Source: Actinomycetes bacterium (GTDB taxonomy: Bacteria; Actinomycetota; Acidimicrobiia; Acidimicrobiales; Ilumatobacteraceae). From it: DNA of 53,048 nucleotides. Every line of letters begins with the position of its first letter. Position 1 is the first letter of the stretch. Made by a program: the position numbers and the translations under genes. The stretch lies in NCBI GenBank assembly GCA_014190235.1, contig BJGC01000014.1:1-53048 (forward strand), in the 5' to 3' direction. Shown here in pieces: positions 8,032 through 19,878 of this stretch. The notes below the pieces were generated by a model. The model had not been told where the DNA came from and ran no database searches. It saw only the letters and a program-made list of their open reading frames with translations.

Positions 8032-11000
8032 ATGCGCCTCATTGACCTTGCCGCACTCGCGCGAACAGAGCCCGCTCTTGCCAGTATTGCTGGACAAAAA
8101 TCGGCACTCATCTCGATCCCCGAAAGTGCCAGACCGCTGATCCTGGCAGCTCTTGCTCACTCGACTTCGCGACACCCCATCGTGATCGCAGCCCCCACGG
8201 GCACAGCGGCTCGAGAGATCTTTACAGACATGAGCAACTTTGTCTCCCCACAGGACATTGTTCTCTTCCCTGCTTGGGAGACACTGCCTTTTGAGCGCGT
8301 CAGCCCCAACATCGACACCATGGGCAAACGCATGGAAGTTTTGTGGCGCTTACGCGACTCGTCTCGGAGCCCGAGGTTTGTCATTACTGGGGTGAGAGCT
8401 TTGTTACAAAAACTTGCTCCACACGCCAACAATATCGATCCAATCGTGGTTCGTAAGTCTGATACATACAACATCGATTCTTTGTGTGAGCGACTCGTGC
8501 ATGACGGATACCGGCGCGAAACATTGGTGGAACATCGTGGCGAATTTTCCCGTCGTGGAGCAATCGTCGATGTGTTTCCCAGCACGATGGACGAACCAAT
8601 CCGCATTGACATGTGGGGCGACGAAGTCGATCGACTAACGCATTTCACCGTGAACGACCAACGCAGCACGGATGATATTGACCACGTAGAAATTTTTCCA
8701 GCCCGCGAACTCCTGCTAACTGACGATGTGCGTGCCACGGCGGCGACTCTGGTCGGAACCGAACCGTGGGGGCGCGAACAATGGGAGCGTCTCTCGGAGG
8801 GTCAAACATTTGATGGCATGGAGAGCTGGCTCCCTTGGCTTGTGACAGAGCAAACACTGCTCACTGATTTCTTGTCAGATGATGCACTCATGGTGATGAT
8901 TGAACCGCGTCGCATGATCGACAGGGCGCGTGACTTATTGGCCGAAGAGGACGACTTGGCCAAGGCGTTGGCAACATCCTGGGCGCGTGATGCAACAGTG
9001 CAGTTCCCGCGCCTACACACCGAACCAGAACGCCTGTTGTCAGAAGCACAGCGCTTCCCCACCATTAACGTCACAACAACGCCTGAGTCTCCGACATCGC
9101 CGTCAGTTTCTGCGAGCGGTTGGGCGCCCATTGTGCAGAATCCAGAACCAATCGTTCGACGAATCGCTGAGTTGCTAGCAGACAAGTGGTGCGTCATTGT
9201 GCTCGCAGAGACTCTTTCAACCGTGGATCGACTTGTTGGATTGATGCGAGAACACGGACTCGAGTTTCAAGCAGCAACTCAAGAAACGGATCTCACAAAA
9301 CCTGGTGCGTATGTTGTGCACGCAGTGATGGGGCGTGGTGTCTCGCTCCCACATCTCAAACTTGCCCTCATTACCGAAAGCGATCTCACTGGTCGGCGGC
9401 GCGGTCGGCGTCAGCATGAATCAAAAAGTTCAAAAAAACGCGGAGCCGTCACAGTCTTTGAAGATCTGCAGCCTGGTGGATACGTGGTTCACCAACACCA
9501 CGGTGTTGGTCGCTACGAAGGAATGGTGACGCGCAGTATCGGTGGCGTTGAACGGGATTACTTATTGCTCGCGTATAAGGGCGGTGACAAACTGTATGTA
9601 CCAACCGACCAGATCGGCACGGTTCGTCAATACATCGGTGGCGAGACACCCACTCCTCATCGTCTTGGCGGAAGTGATTTCGCAAAGGCTAAATCACGAG
9701 TCCGCTCGGCGGTTCGCGCTGTCGCACAAGAACTCGTCGTGCTGTATCAGCGCAGAGTGACCACCAAAGGTCATGCATTTGCCCCCGATACTCCATGGCA
9801 ATCAGAAATGGAATCAGCGTTTCCGTTTGTTGAAACACCCGACCAACTCACAGCAATTTCGAATATCAAATCAGATATGGAACAAGATATTCCGATGGAC
9901 CGACTGTTGTGCGGAGATGTCGGCTTTGGGAAAACCGAAGTTGCCATTAGGGCCGCGTTTAAGGCCATCCAGGATGGCAAGCAGGTAGCAGTGCTTGTGC
10001 CTACAACCTTGCTCGCCACGCAACACGGAACAACTTTTAGTGACCGCTTTGCTGGGTACCCCATTCGAGTCGAAGTTCTGTCTCGGTTCTTAACTAATGC
10101 AATGGCAAAAAAAGTAATTGCCGCACTCAAGACTGGAGAAGTTGACTGCGTGATCGGAACACACCGACTACTCCAAGAGGGAATTCGTTTCAAAGATCTC
10201 GGGCTATTAATCGTTGACGAAGAGCAGCGATTTGGAGTGCAGCACAAAGAAGCAATGAAGCGAATGCGAACGGACGTTGATGTTTTAACAATGTCGGCCA
10301 CGCCCATTCCTCGAACACTCGAAATGAGCCTCGTCGGAATTCGTGATTTATCGTTGTTGCAAACTCCGCCAGCAGACCGTCAGCCCATCCTGACCTATGT
10401 GAGCGAAGACAATGAGAGAGTTGCTGTCGAAGCGTTGCGACGTGAACTTCTTCGCGAAGGTCAAGTGTTCTGGGTGCACAACAGAGTGAAAACTATTCAA
10501 GAGCGCGCGGCTGAGCTTCGCGAACTTGTTCCAGAAGCCCGCATTGCGGTGGCCCATGGTCAAATGGACGAAGGAACACTGGAGCAAGTTGTTCTGGACT
10601 TCTGGAATCACGAATACGATGTGTTGGTCTGCACGACCATCATCGAGAGTGGCATTGATATGCCAACAGTGAACACGTTGGTCATTGAACGCGCAGATCT
10701 TTTGGGGCTTGGTCAACTACACCAGTTACGCGGTCGGGCTGGACGTAGCGGGCAACGTGCGTATGCGTACTTGTTTCATCCTCAAGACCAAGTCCTTTCT
10801 GAAGACGCATACGAGCGCCTTCGTACCATCGGAGAAGCCACCGACCTCGGGAGCGGGTTCAAGATCGCCATGCGAGATTTAGAAATTCGTGGAGCCGGAA
10901 ACTTGCTTGGAGAAGCTCAAAGTGGCCATATCGCAGCAGTGGGATATGACTTGTACTGCCAGATGGTGACAGAGGCAGTGGCTGAAATGAAAGGCGAGGT

Positions 11001-11448
11001 CGTACAACCTCGCTTTGAACTCAAACTTGACGTCCCCGTCGACGCACACCTTCCGCACGACTATGTACCGAGTGAAGAATTGCGCCTTGAGGCATATCGA
11101 CGACTTGCCGACGTCACAACTATTCTTGAAGTCAATGACATTGAACAAGAATGGATCGATCGATTTGGTCCGTTGCCTGCGCCAGCGGCTCGACTGTTGC
11201 AAGTAGCAACATTGCGCGCTGAGTGTCATCGGTGTGAGTTCACCGAACTCGTCGCAACCGGTCGTGAGATTCGTATCTCCCCCGTTCAGTTGCGCGCGAG
11301 TCAAATGATGACTCTGAAGCGAATAGCCTCGGGCGCCAATTATCGAGAAGCCCAAAAACAACTCCTGATGCCCTTGCCGCACAAGACCGATATCACGCAA
11401 TATCTCATTTCGTTGATAAACGAGTTATTTGAGCCTGCAGACCACTAA
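8032..11448 (+). CDS. mfd: transcription-repair coupling factor
   Basis: DNA translocase that removes RNA polymerase stalled at lesions and recruits UvrA. 1138 residues, full length for the family. In order: a UvrB-like N-terminal region (to about residue 350), the RNA polymerase interaction domain starting near residue 481 (PGGYVVHQHHGVGRYEG), the helicase core with Walker A GDVGFGKTE near residue 629 and DEEQ near residue 729, a conserved motif VI region, and the UvrA-occluding D7 domain at the end. It sits 2 bp after pth and is probably in one operon with the following PpiC, MazG and eno genes. Confidence 0.97.
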   Translation: MRLIDLAALARTEPALASIAGQKSALISIPESARPLILAALAHSTSRHPIVIAAPTGTAAREIFTDMSNFVSPQDIVLFPAWETLPFERVSPNIDTMGKRMEVLWRLRDSSRSPRFVITGVRALLQKLAPHANNIDPIVVRKSDTYNIDSLCERLVHDGYRRETLVEHRGEFSRRGAIVDVFPSTMDEPIRIDMWGDEVDRLTHFTVNDQRSTDDIDHVEIFPARELLLTDDVRATAATLVGTEPWGREQWERLSEGQTFDGMESWLPWLVTEQTLLTDFLSDDALMVMIEPRRMIDRARDLLAEEDDLAKALATSWARDATVQFPRLHTEPERLLSEAQRFPTINVTTTPESPTSPSVSASGWAPIVQNPEPIVRRIAELLADKWCVIVLAETLSTVDRLVGLMREHGLEFQAATQETDLTKPGAYVVHAVMGRGVSLPHLKLALITESDLTGRRRGRRQHESKSSKKRGAVTVFEDLQPGGYVVHQHHGVGRYEGMVTRSIGGVERDYLLLAYKGGDKLYVPTDQIGTVRQYIGGETPTPHRLGGSDFAKAKSRVRSAVRAVAQELVVLYQRRVTTKGHAFAPDTPWQSEMESAFPFVETPDQLTAISNIKSDMEQDIPMDRLLCGDVGFGKTEVAIRAAFKAIQDGKQVAVLVPTTLLATQHGTTFSDRFAGYPIRVEVLSRFLTNAMAKKVIAALKTGEVDCVIGTHRLLQEGIRFKDLGLLIVDEEQRFGVQHKEAMKRMRTDVDVLTMSATPIPRTLEMSLVGIRDLSLLQTPPADRQPILTYVSEDNERVAVEALRRELLREGQVFWVHNRVKTIQERAAELRELVPEARIAVAHGQMDEGTLEQVVLDFWNHEYDVLVCTTIIESGIDMPTVNTLVIERADLLGLGQLHQLRGRAGRSGQRAYAYLFHPQDQVLSEDAYERLRTIGEATDLGSGFKIAMRDLEIRGAGNLLGEAQSGHIAAVGYDLYCQMVTEAVAEMKGEVVQPRFELKLDVPVDAHLPHDYVPSEELRLEAYRRLADVTTILEVNDIEQEWIDRFGPLPAPAARLLQVATLRAECHRCEFTELVATGREIRISPVQLRASQMMTLKRIASGANYREAQKQLLMPLPHKTDITQYLISLINELFEPADH

Positions 11449-11451
11449 AGT
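11446..11451 (+). promoter_or_regulatory. probable -10 element of the PpiC lipoprotein gene
   Basis: TAAAGT overlaps the TAA stop of mfd and ends 7 nt before the GTG at 11459. This favours that GTG over the upstream TTG. Confidence 0.45.
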
Positions 11452-11458
11452 CGCTCGG

Positions 11459-12372
11459 GTGAAACTCTCCAAAGTATCCCTGACATCTCGTGCAATCTTT
11501 GGCGTGCTCACGCTCAGCCTTACCGTGCTCACCGCATGCGGCACGGTGTCTCAATCAAAAAACGTTCTTACTGTCAACGGAACCAACTACACCGTCGCAC
11601 AGTTTGAAAGATTGTCAAAAGAACTCATTAGTACAAAACAAATCTCGTCAACCACTGATCAGATTGCTGGTGCTGATTCAAAAAAGATACTGTCGGCCCT
11701 CGTCCGTTTTATCATGGAAAACGAATTCCTGAAGGCAAACGGTGAGTCAATCACTGACTTAGACAGAAAATCTGTCACAGACACAATCGCAGCGGACGAC
11801 CCCTATCACTCGTGGTCCAAAGAACTGCAACGTCTCTCAGTTGACCTCTCCGTGGCAGAGACTGCCGTTGCCCGTGTCAAGACACCAGACTCAAAAAAAC
11901 TTGAAGAAATGTATTCAGCCTCACCAGCTTCTGTTGGAGCATTGTGCATCCGGCACATCGTCGTTGCGACCGAAAAAGAATCGCGCAATATTTTGAAACA
12001 ACTTAATGACGGTGCTGATTTTATTGCGTTGGCCAAAGAGTTCTCCACCGAACCAACAGCAAAAGCCACGGGTGGCGCTCTTCAACTTGAGGGAAGTGAT
12101 TGCATTCCAATAATTAATTTTCCAAATAGTTTTGATCTTGATTTTATCCAGGCTGTACTCGCTGCCAAAGTTGGGGTTGCCAGTGGTCCCATAAAATCCT
12201 CACTGGGCTATCACATCATTCTGAACAGGCCATATCCCGAGATTGCAAAATCTCTCAGCAAATTGCCTGCTGCCGATTCAGGACCACGACTTGCCCTGGG
12301 TTTTTTCCTCACCTCGAAGGTCACGGTTAATCCTAGATTCGGAACATGGAATGCGGCCTTGGGCAAGGTCGA

Positions 12373-12376
<4 letters not shown>
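11459..12376 (+). CDS. PpiC/SurA-type peptidyl-prolyl isomerase lipoprotein
   Basis: Predicted extracytoplasmic foldase. From the GTG at 11459 it has 305 residues. The N terminus has a signal with lipobox LTAC near residue 26, so it is likely lipid-anchored. A SurA-like N region is followed by a parvulin domain (about residues 165-265), with IRHIVVATEKESRNIL, FSTEPTAKATGGAL and GYHIILN. A longer frame from a TTG at 11429 overlaps mfd by 20 bp, but the lipoprotein signal and the TAAAGT element favour the GTG. The same position between mfd and mazG holds a SurA-like gene in other actinobacteria. The stop overlaps the next gene by 4 bp. Confidence 0.88.
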
Positions 12377-15122
<2,746 letters not shown>

Positions 15123-15138
15123 ACCGCATCCCCACCCC

Positions 15139-15152
15139 CGAACGAATGTTCG
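15139..15152. promoter_or_regulatory. LexA/SOS-box-like palindrome
   Basis: Reads CGAACGAATGTTCG, a perfect match to the GAAC-N4-GTTC operator that LexA recognises in Gram-positive bacteria and actinobacteria. It lies in the 71 bp gap between eno and the division gene, about 30 bp upstream of that gene's probable -10. Confidence 0.6.
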
Positions 15153-15162
15153 CATTCCAAGG

Positions 15163-15171
15163 TTTTCCACA
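15163..15171 (+). promoter_or_regulatory. DnaA-box-like 9-mer
   Basis: TTTTCCACA, one mismatch from TTATCCACA. It lies between the LexA-like box and the predicted -10 of the division gene. A single 9-mer with one mismatch is weak evidence. Confidence 0.25.
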
Positions 15172-15181
15172 GCCCACACGC

Positions 15182-15187
15182 CACACT
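15182..15187 (+). promoter_or_regulatory. possible -10 element of the divIC/ftsB-type gene
   Basis: CACACT ends 6 nt before the ATG at 15194. The CANNNT form recurs before several other genes in the window at the same spacing. Confidence 0.35.
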
Positions 15188-15193
15188 TGAGGG

Positions 15194-15628
15194 ATGAACT
15201 TTTTGCGGGCATCGCGTGACCCACGCAGTTCCATGCATACTGCTCGACGCATTCTCAAAGGTGTCGGCATTGTGGTCGGTCTCGCAGCCCTGGCGGCCAC
15301 TCTTTTTGTCTTACCTTTGCGCGATTATTTTCATCAAAATGCAGCGATGGCTCAGAAAAAAACACAGTTCGAGGCTTTAGCGGACGCCAACGAGCAACTC
15401 CAGATCGACATCAATCGACTCAATACATCTGACGGCGTCATTGCCGCTGCCCGCTCAGAACTGGGCTACGTTTTCCCCGGCGAGCAGCGTATTCAATTAC
15501 TTGCCATGCCAGCCTTGCCCACAACTTTGCCCACCACATGGCCATACACGCTTGTCACAGACATCCTGCGCGTGCGTGCTGCCAACATTGGTTCTGCCTC
15601 TGGGGGCCTCGCTCCCCTCAGTAGATAA
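15194..15628 (+). CDS. septum formation initiator family protein (FtsB/DivIC type)
   Basis: 144 residues. A basic N terminus is followed by one transmembrane segment (about residues 24-42) and then a coiled-coil stretch (about residues 48-75, QKKTQFEALADANEQLQIDINRL in part) typical of FtsB/DivIC proteins. These join FtsL and FtsQ to activate septal wall synthesis. The family has a conserved E-L-G-Y-V motif after the coil, seen here as SELGYVFPGEQRI. It sits directly downstream of eno, as in Mycobacterium and Streptomyces. A LexA-like box lies upstream. Confidence 0.88.
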   Translation: MNFLRASRDPRSSMHTARRILKGVGIVVGLAALAATLFVLPLRDYFHQNAAMAQKKTQFEALADANEQLQIDINRLNTSDGVIAAARSELGYVFPGEQRIQLLAMPALPTTLPTTWPYTLVTDILRVRAANIGSASGGLAPLSR

Positions 15629-15680
15629 AAACTTTACGACCAACCCTGCGATGGCTTGTTGTATCAGAGGTCTCGCTCGC

Positions 15681-15686
15681 TATTGT
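15681..15686 (+). promoter_or_regulatory. possible -10 element of coxL
   Basis: TATTGT about 50 bp upstream of the chosen coxL start. The same hexamer occurs upstream of coxS at 20722-20727. Confidence 0.35.
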
Positions 15687-15738
15687 CAGAGATTGAGATC
15701 ACATGGTCTCGCGACATCACCGACATCGGGGGTTTTAT

Positions 15739-18024
15739 ATGGGTGGCAGCATTCTTGGTAATCGAGTTCTTCGTAAAGAAGATCCAAAATTTTTAACAGA
15801 AGGTGGCAAGTACGTCGACGACTTGCTTGATGAACCCATGCTTGCTGGTGCAGTTCATGTGACCTACGCGCGGAGCACAGTGGCTCACGGCAACATCACA
15901 TCAATTGACACATCGGATGCCAAAGCAATGCCTGGCATTATTGCAGTGTTCACCGGAGCAGACCTCGACTTGCAACAAGTCCCGTCGGCATTCAACCCGG
16001 CAGCAACACGCACTCTTCTTGCAACCGACAAAGTTCGCTATGTTGGCGAACCAGTTGTTGCCATTGTCAGTCAAACCCGCGAGCAAGGAGAAGACGCGTC
16101 AGAAGCAGTCATCATTAACTACGACGTTCTTCCGGCACTCATTGACCTCGAAGTCTCTATGGCTAGTGATCTTCATTTGTACGCAGCATGCGGAAGCAAC
16201 GTCGTATTTGACACCATGGTTCTAGGACTTCCCGATAACACTGGTGATGCATATTTTGCCGACTGCGAAGTCGTCGTCAAGGGGCGTTACATGAATCAAC
16301 GCGTTGCTCCATGCCCACTCGAGGTTCGCGGCGCCGCCGCTTCATGGGGTGCAAACGGTCGTCTCACGCAATGGTTGTCAACGCAACACGCTCAGGGATC
16401 AGTTGCGCCGATTGCGGCTGCAAACGGTGTTGAAGAATCCCTTGTTCACATTAAGACTCCAGATGTCGGTGGTGGATTCGGTGCCAAAATTGGTGCATAC
16501 CCTGAGGAGTTGTTGCTCGGCCCTATCGCCAAGCGTGTTGGTAAGCCAGTACGTTGGCGCGAGACGCGCAGTGAATCAATGATGGCTCTTGGTCATGGTC
16601 GTGCCCAGTTGCAATATGTCACTATCGGTGGCGATCGTTCTGGCAAAGTCACGCATTATCAATTGTGGGCAATTCAAGACTCTGGTGCATGGGTAGACAT
16701 GGGAACAATCTTGGCTCCATTCATGACTCGCCCAATGTCTTCGGGCGTCTACAACATCCCCAACATTGAATGTCGCACGACATCTGTTGTCACTAACACC
16801 ACACCAATCGTTGCCTATCGTGGTGCTGGTCGCCCCGAAGCAACTGCTGCAATTGAGCGTGCGATGGACATGTTCGCAGCACATATCGAAATGGATCCAG
16901 CAGAGGTTCGCCGGATCAATCTCATTCCGAAGTTTCTTGAACCGCACACGACTGTTGTTGGCCAGACATATGACGTGGGCGACTACGAAACATCGCTCAA
17001 CAAAGCTCTCGCTGCCTCTGATTACGCCGGATGGCGAGCCAAGCAAAAAGTCGCTCGCGCTAGTGGTGCTGTCAAGCAACTAGGTATCGGCGTCAGCGTG
17101 TATGTCGAAATTACTGGTGGCGTGGGTAACGGCGAATCAGCAAAAGTTGAGATTCAAGACAATGGTCATGCCCTGATTTACACAGGAACTTCACCCCATG
17201 GACAAGGTCACGCCACTGCATGGGCCATGTTGGCAAGTGAGCAAACCGGAATCCCGATTGAAAATATCGAACTCGTGTGGGGTGACACAGATCTTGTCCC
17301 CGTCGGCACCGGAACAATGGGCTCTCGTTCATTGCAACAAGGTGGTAACGCAGTGTTCGCTGTGTCAGCAGAGCTTGTCAATAAAGCAAAAACAGTTGCT
17401 GCAAGATTACTCGAAGCAAGTGAGGCAGACATTGTCCTTGACAAGGACGCTGCTGCATTTCACGTTGCCGGTACACCATCCTTAACAAAAACTTGGTCAG
17501 ACCTAGCGAAAGCCGAAAAATCAACAGGTGGACTCGTGCACTCTGATGTCATTGGCGTCACTGGAGCGACATTTCCTTTCGGAGCACACGTCGCAATTGT
17601 CGAAGTCGACACAGAGACAGGAAAAGTCACGCACTTGCGCCACTTCGCGTGCGACGATGCTGGGCGAGTTCTTAATCCATTGTTGCTTGAAGGACAGATT
17701 CATGGCGGAGTTGCTCAAGGAACTGCCCAGGCACTTCTTGAAGAGGTCATCTACGACGCAGACGGAAACCCAACATCTTCAAATCTGGCAGAGTATGCAT
17801 TCATCTCTGCTGCTGAACTTCCAAACATTGATGTGATCCATATGGAAACACCAACTCCATTAAACTTGCTTGGCGCAAAAGGAATTGGTGAGTCCGGAAC
17901 CATTGGGTCCACGCCAGCAGTGCAATCTGCGGTCATTGACGCCGTCTCTCATTTGGGTGTTCGTCACATCGACATGCCAACCACTCCTCAGCGAGTGTGG
18001 CAAGCGATTGCTGCAGCCAACTAA
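15739..18024 (+). CDS. coxL: molybdenum hydroxylase large subunit, form II CoxL-like
   Basis: Large Mo-binding subunit of the xanthine oxidase / CO dehydrogenase family, about 761 residues. The N terminus reads VLRKEDPKFLTEGGKYVDD. The active-site loop is AYRGAGR near residue 359, the form II pattern, not AYxCSFR of true aerobic CO dehydrogenases. The catalytic Glu lies in GIGESGTIG near residue 718. Substrate is therefore unknown and could be an aldehyde, N-heterocycle or another small molecule. The start at 15739 follows a GGGGG ribosome site; an ATG at 15703 would add 12 residues. Unusually, the partner subunits coxS and coxM lie 2.8 kb downstream behind an ABC exporter. Confidence 0.9.
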   Translation: MGGSILGNRVLRKEDPKFLTEGGKYVDDLLDEPMLAGAVHVTYARSTVAHGNITSIDTSDAKAMPGIIAVFTGADLDLQQVPSAFNPAATRTLLATDKVRYVGEPVVAIVSQTREQGEDASEAVIINYDVLPALIDLEVSMASDLHLYAACGSNVVFDTMVLGLPDNTGDAYFADCEVVVKGRYMNQRVAPCPLEVRGAAASWGANGRLTQWLSTQHAQGSVAPIAAANGVEESLVHIKTPDVGGGFGAKIGAYPEELLLGPIAKRVGKPVRWRETRSESMMALGHGRAQLQYVTIGGDRSGKVTHYQLWAIQDSGAWVDMGTILAPFMTRPMSSGVYNIPNIECRTTSVVTNTTPIVAYRGAGRPEATAAIERAMDMFAAHIEMDPAEVRRINLIPKFLEPHTTVVGQTYDVGDYETSLNKALAASDYAGWRAKQKVARASGAVKQLGIGVSVYVEITGGVGNGESAKVEIQDNGHALIYTGTSPHGQGHATAWAMLASEQTGIPIENIELVWGDTDLVPVGTGTMGSRSLQQGGNAVFAVSAELVNKAKTVAARLLEASEADIVLDKDAAAFHVAGTPSLTKTWSDLAKAEKSTGGLVHSDVIGVTGATFPFGAHVAIVEVDTETGKVTHLRHFACDDAGRVLNPLLLEGQIHGGVAQGTAQALLEEVIYDADGNPTSSNLAEYAFISAAELPNIDVIHMETPTPLNLLGAKGIGESGTIGSTPAVQSAVIDAVSHLGVRHIDMPTTPQRVWQAIAAAN

Positions 18025-18071
18025 GTAAGTGCGACTGCTGCACAACGCCAAATAAGTGCGAAACTGAATAT

Positions 18072-19055
18072 ATGACATCACCTCCCGTTCAGGGCGCCCC
18101 CATTGTTGTTCAAGGCCTTGTGCGTCATTTTGGATCAGGAGACAACCTGGTCACTGCCGTTGACGGCGTCGACCTTGTCGTTGAGCAAGGTGAAATTTTT
18201 GGATTCCTTGGACCAAATGGCGCAGGCAAGAGCACCATCGTTCGCATGCTGACAACTCTTCTTAAACCAACAGCAGGTCACGCACGTGTCGCTGGATACG
18301 ACATTGTCAAACAAGCAGATCTTGTGAGACGCAGTATTGGCGTTGCGTTGCAAGACTCAGCAATCGATCCGCTAATGACTGGTACCGAGTTGCTTGAACT
18401 GCAAGCGGTGTTGTACGGAATCCCACGCGCAAAGATGCACGAACGCGCCAATACTTTGCTTGAGCGAGTTGGGCTTATTGCCGCAGCCGACCGTCGCGTG
18501 ATCACGTATTCAGGCGGTATGCGTCGACGCCTTGATCTTGCCCTCTCGTTGATTCATGAACCAACCGTGCTGTTTTTAGATGAGCCCACTACCGGACTCG
18601 ACCCAATGAGCAGACTGACACTATGGGAAGAAGTGCGCCGCCTCAATCGTGAAGGAACGACAGTCTTTTTGACGACGCAATACCTAGAAGAAGCCGACCA
18701 ACTTGCAGACCGCGTCGCCATCATCGACCACGGCCGCATTGTGCGACAAGGAGTACCCAAAGAACTCAAAGCAAAAGTCGGCGCCCCTACACTTGTCATC
18801 AATGTCTCAGCCCATCAAACAGAACTAGCGCGCGGCGTACTCGCACGGTTTGGAGACATGCGACCAACCGATGAGGGCAGTCTTGCTGTTGGACTCGTCG
18901 CTGGCGCGACGGGCGTGGCTGAAGTAGTTCGTGCTCTTGACGAAGCCCGTATCGACTTGCATCATCTCGAACTTAATGAGCCAAGCCTTGATGATGTGTT
19001 TGCGGAAGCAACTGGACATCGCCTTGAGGGCGCTACCCCAACAGAGACCAAGTAA
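18072..19055 (+). CDS. ABC-2 type exporter ATP-binding protein (DrrA-like)
   Basis: 327 residues from the ATG at 18072; the frame runs upstream into coxL but homology starts here. Seen: Walker A GPNGAGKST near residue 45, signature YSGGMRRRLDLA, Walker B VLFLDEPTTGLDP, and a C-terminal DrrA-type extension. It powers the two membrane proteins encoded next. Such systems export drugs, lipids or polysaccharides, and the substrate cannot be read from sequence. Direct repeats TAAGTGCGA at 18026 and 18053 precede it. Confidence 0.92.
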   Translation: MTSPPVQGAPIVVQGLVRHFGSGDNLVTAVDGVDLVVEQGEIFGFLGPNGAGKSTIVRMLTTLLKPTAGHARVAGYDIVKQADLVRRSIGVALQDSAIDPLMTGTELLELQAVLYGIPRAKMHERANTLLERVGLIAAADRRVITYSGGMRRRLDLALSLIHEPTVLFLDEPTTGLDPMSRLTLWEEVRRLNREGTTVFLTTQYLEEADQLADRVAIIDHGRIVRQGVPKELKAKVGAPTLVINVSAHQTELARGVLARFGDMRPTDEGSLAVGLVAGATGVAEVVRALDEARIDLHHLELNEPSLDDVFAEATGHRLEGATPTETK

Positions 19056-19059
19056 CCAG

Positions 19060-19878
19060 ATGACGACCGCAGTTCTTGCAGCAGCAACGCGACACACCAC
19101 ACGCGACAGCCTGCGCCAAACATTCGCGCTGTCAAAACGCTCGACGCTTGAAATTTTGCGACAACCAGCACTCGTTGCCCCATCACTTATTTTTCCGTTG
19201 TTCTTTGCCGCGCTCGGTGCTAGTTCATTTGGGCGCGCTGTCGGAAAACTCGATGGTTTAAAAGATGTCTCTTCGTTTCTTGAATTTAGTCTGGCCTCCA
19301 CTCTGGCTCAAGGTGTGCTCTTTGGGTCTACCACCGGCGGAACTGCGTTAGCCACTGACATTGAGAATGGTTTTATGGATCGACTACTGGCGTCTCCGAG
19401 CACTCGCATCGGAATCCTGGTGGGGCGTCTAGCAGGTGGATCAGTATTTGGTGCTTTGCAATCAATCTTTTTTATCGTTGCGTTGTACCCGTTTGGCGTG
19501 CGCATTCAAGGCGGAATAATTGGTGCATTCATCATGGTGCTCAGCGGAGCGCTTATTGCGATGTCCATTGGTGGTTTTATGACTGCGATGGCACTCAAGA
19601 CTGGTTCGTCAGAGGCCGTACAGGGAGCGTTTCCGCTTGTCTTTATTAGTTTGTTTTTCTCGAGTGCTTTTTTTCCAAGAGAAAGCATGACAGGCGCATA
19701 CAAAGCAATCGCTAATTACAATCCACTTTCTTATTTAGTTGAAGGACTGCGTGTACTCACTCTGCACGGGCTCACGTCGCAAGCAATAGCCCAATCTCTG
19801 CTGATCCCTATTGCTATTGGTATTGGATCGATCGCACTCTCGCTGCGACAACTCTCCAAAAGATTGGCACAGCAATGA
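19060..19878 (+). CDS. ABC-2 type transporter permease (DrrB-like), first
   Basis: 272 residues from the ATG at 19060, 4 bp after the ATPase stop. About six hydrophobic segments and the conserved cytoplasmic loop DIENGFMDRLLASPSTR are typical of daunorubicin-type ABC-2 permeases in the plasma membrane. The open frame extends back into the ATPase gene but has no support there. It overlaps the second permease by ATGA. Confidence 0.9.
   Translation: MTTAVLAAATRHTTRDSLRQTFALSKRSTLEILRQPALVAPSLIFPLFFAALGASSFGRAVGKLDGLKDVSSFLEFSLASTLAQGVLFGSTTGGTALATDIENGFMDRLLASPSTRIGILVGRLAGGSVFGALQSIFFIVALYPFGVRIQGGIIGAFIMVLSGALIAMSIGGFMTAMALKTGSSEAVQGAFPLVFISLFFSSAFFPRESMTGAYKAIANYNPLSYLVEGLRVLTLHGLTSQAIAQSLLIPIAIGIGSIALSLRQLSKRLAQQ

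Noticed and set aside
9771-10307. 178-residue minus-strand open frame inside mfd
   Set aside because: Lies opposite the helicase motifs of mfd and has no recognisable domain.
15739-18024. Annotation of CoxL as aerobic carbon monoxide dehydrogenase (form I)
   Set aside because: The active-site loop is AYRGAGR, not AYxCSFR. CO oxidation cannot be assumed.
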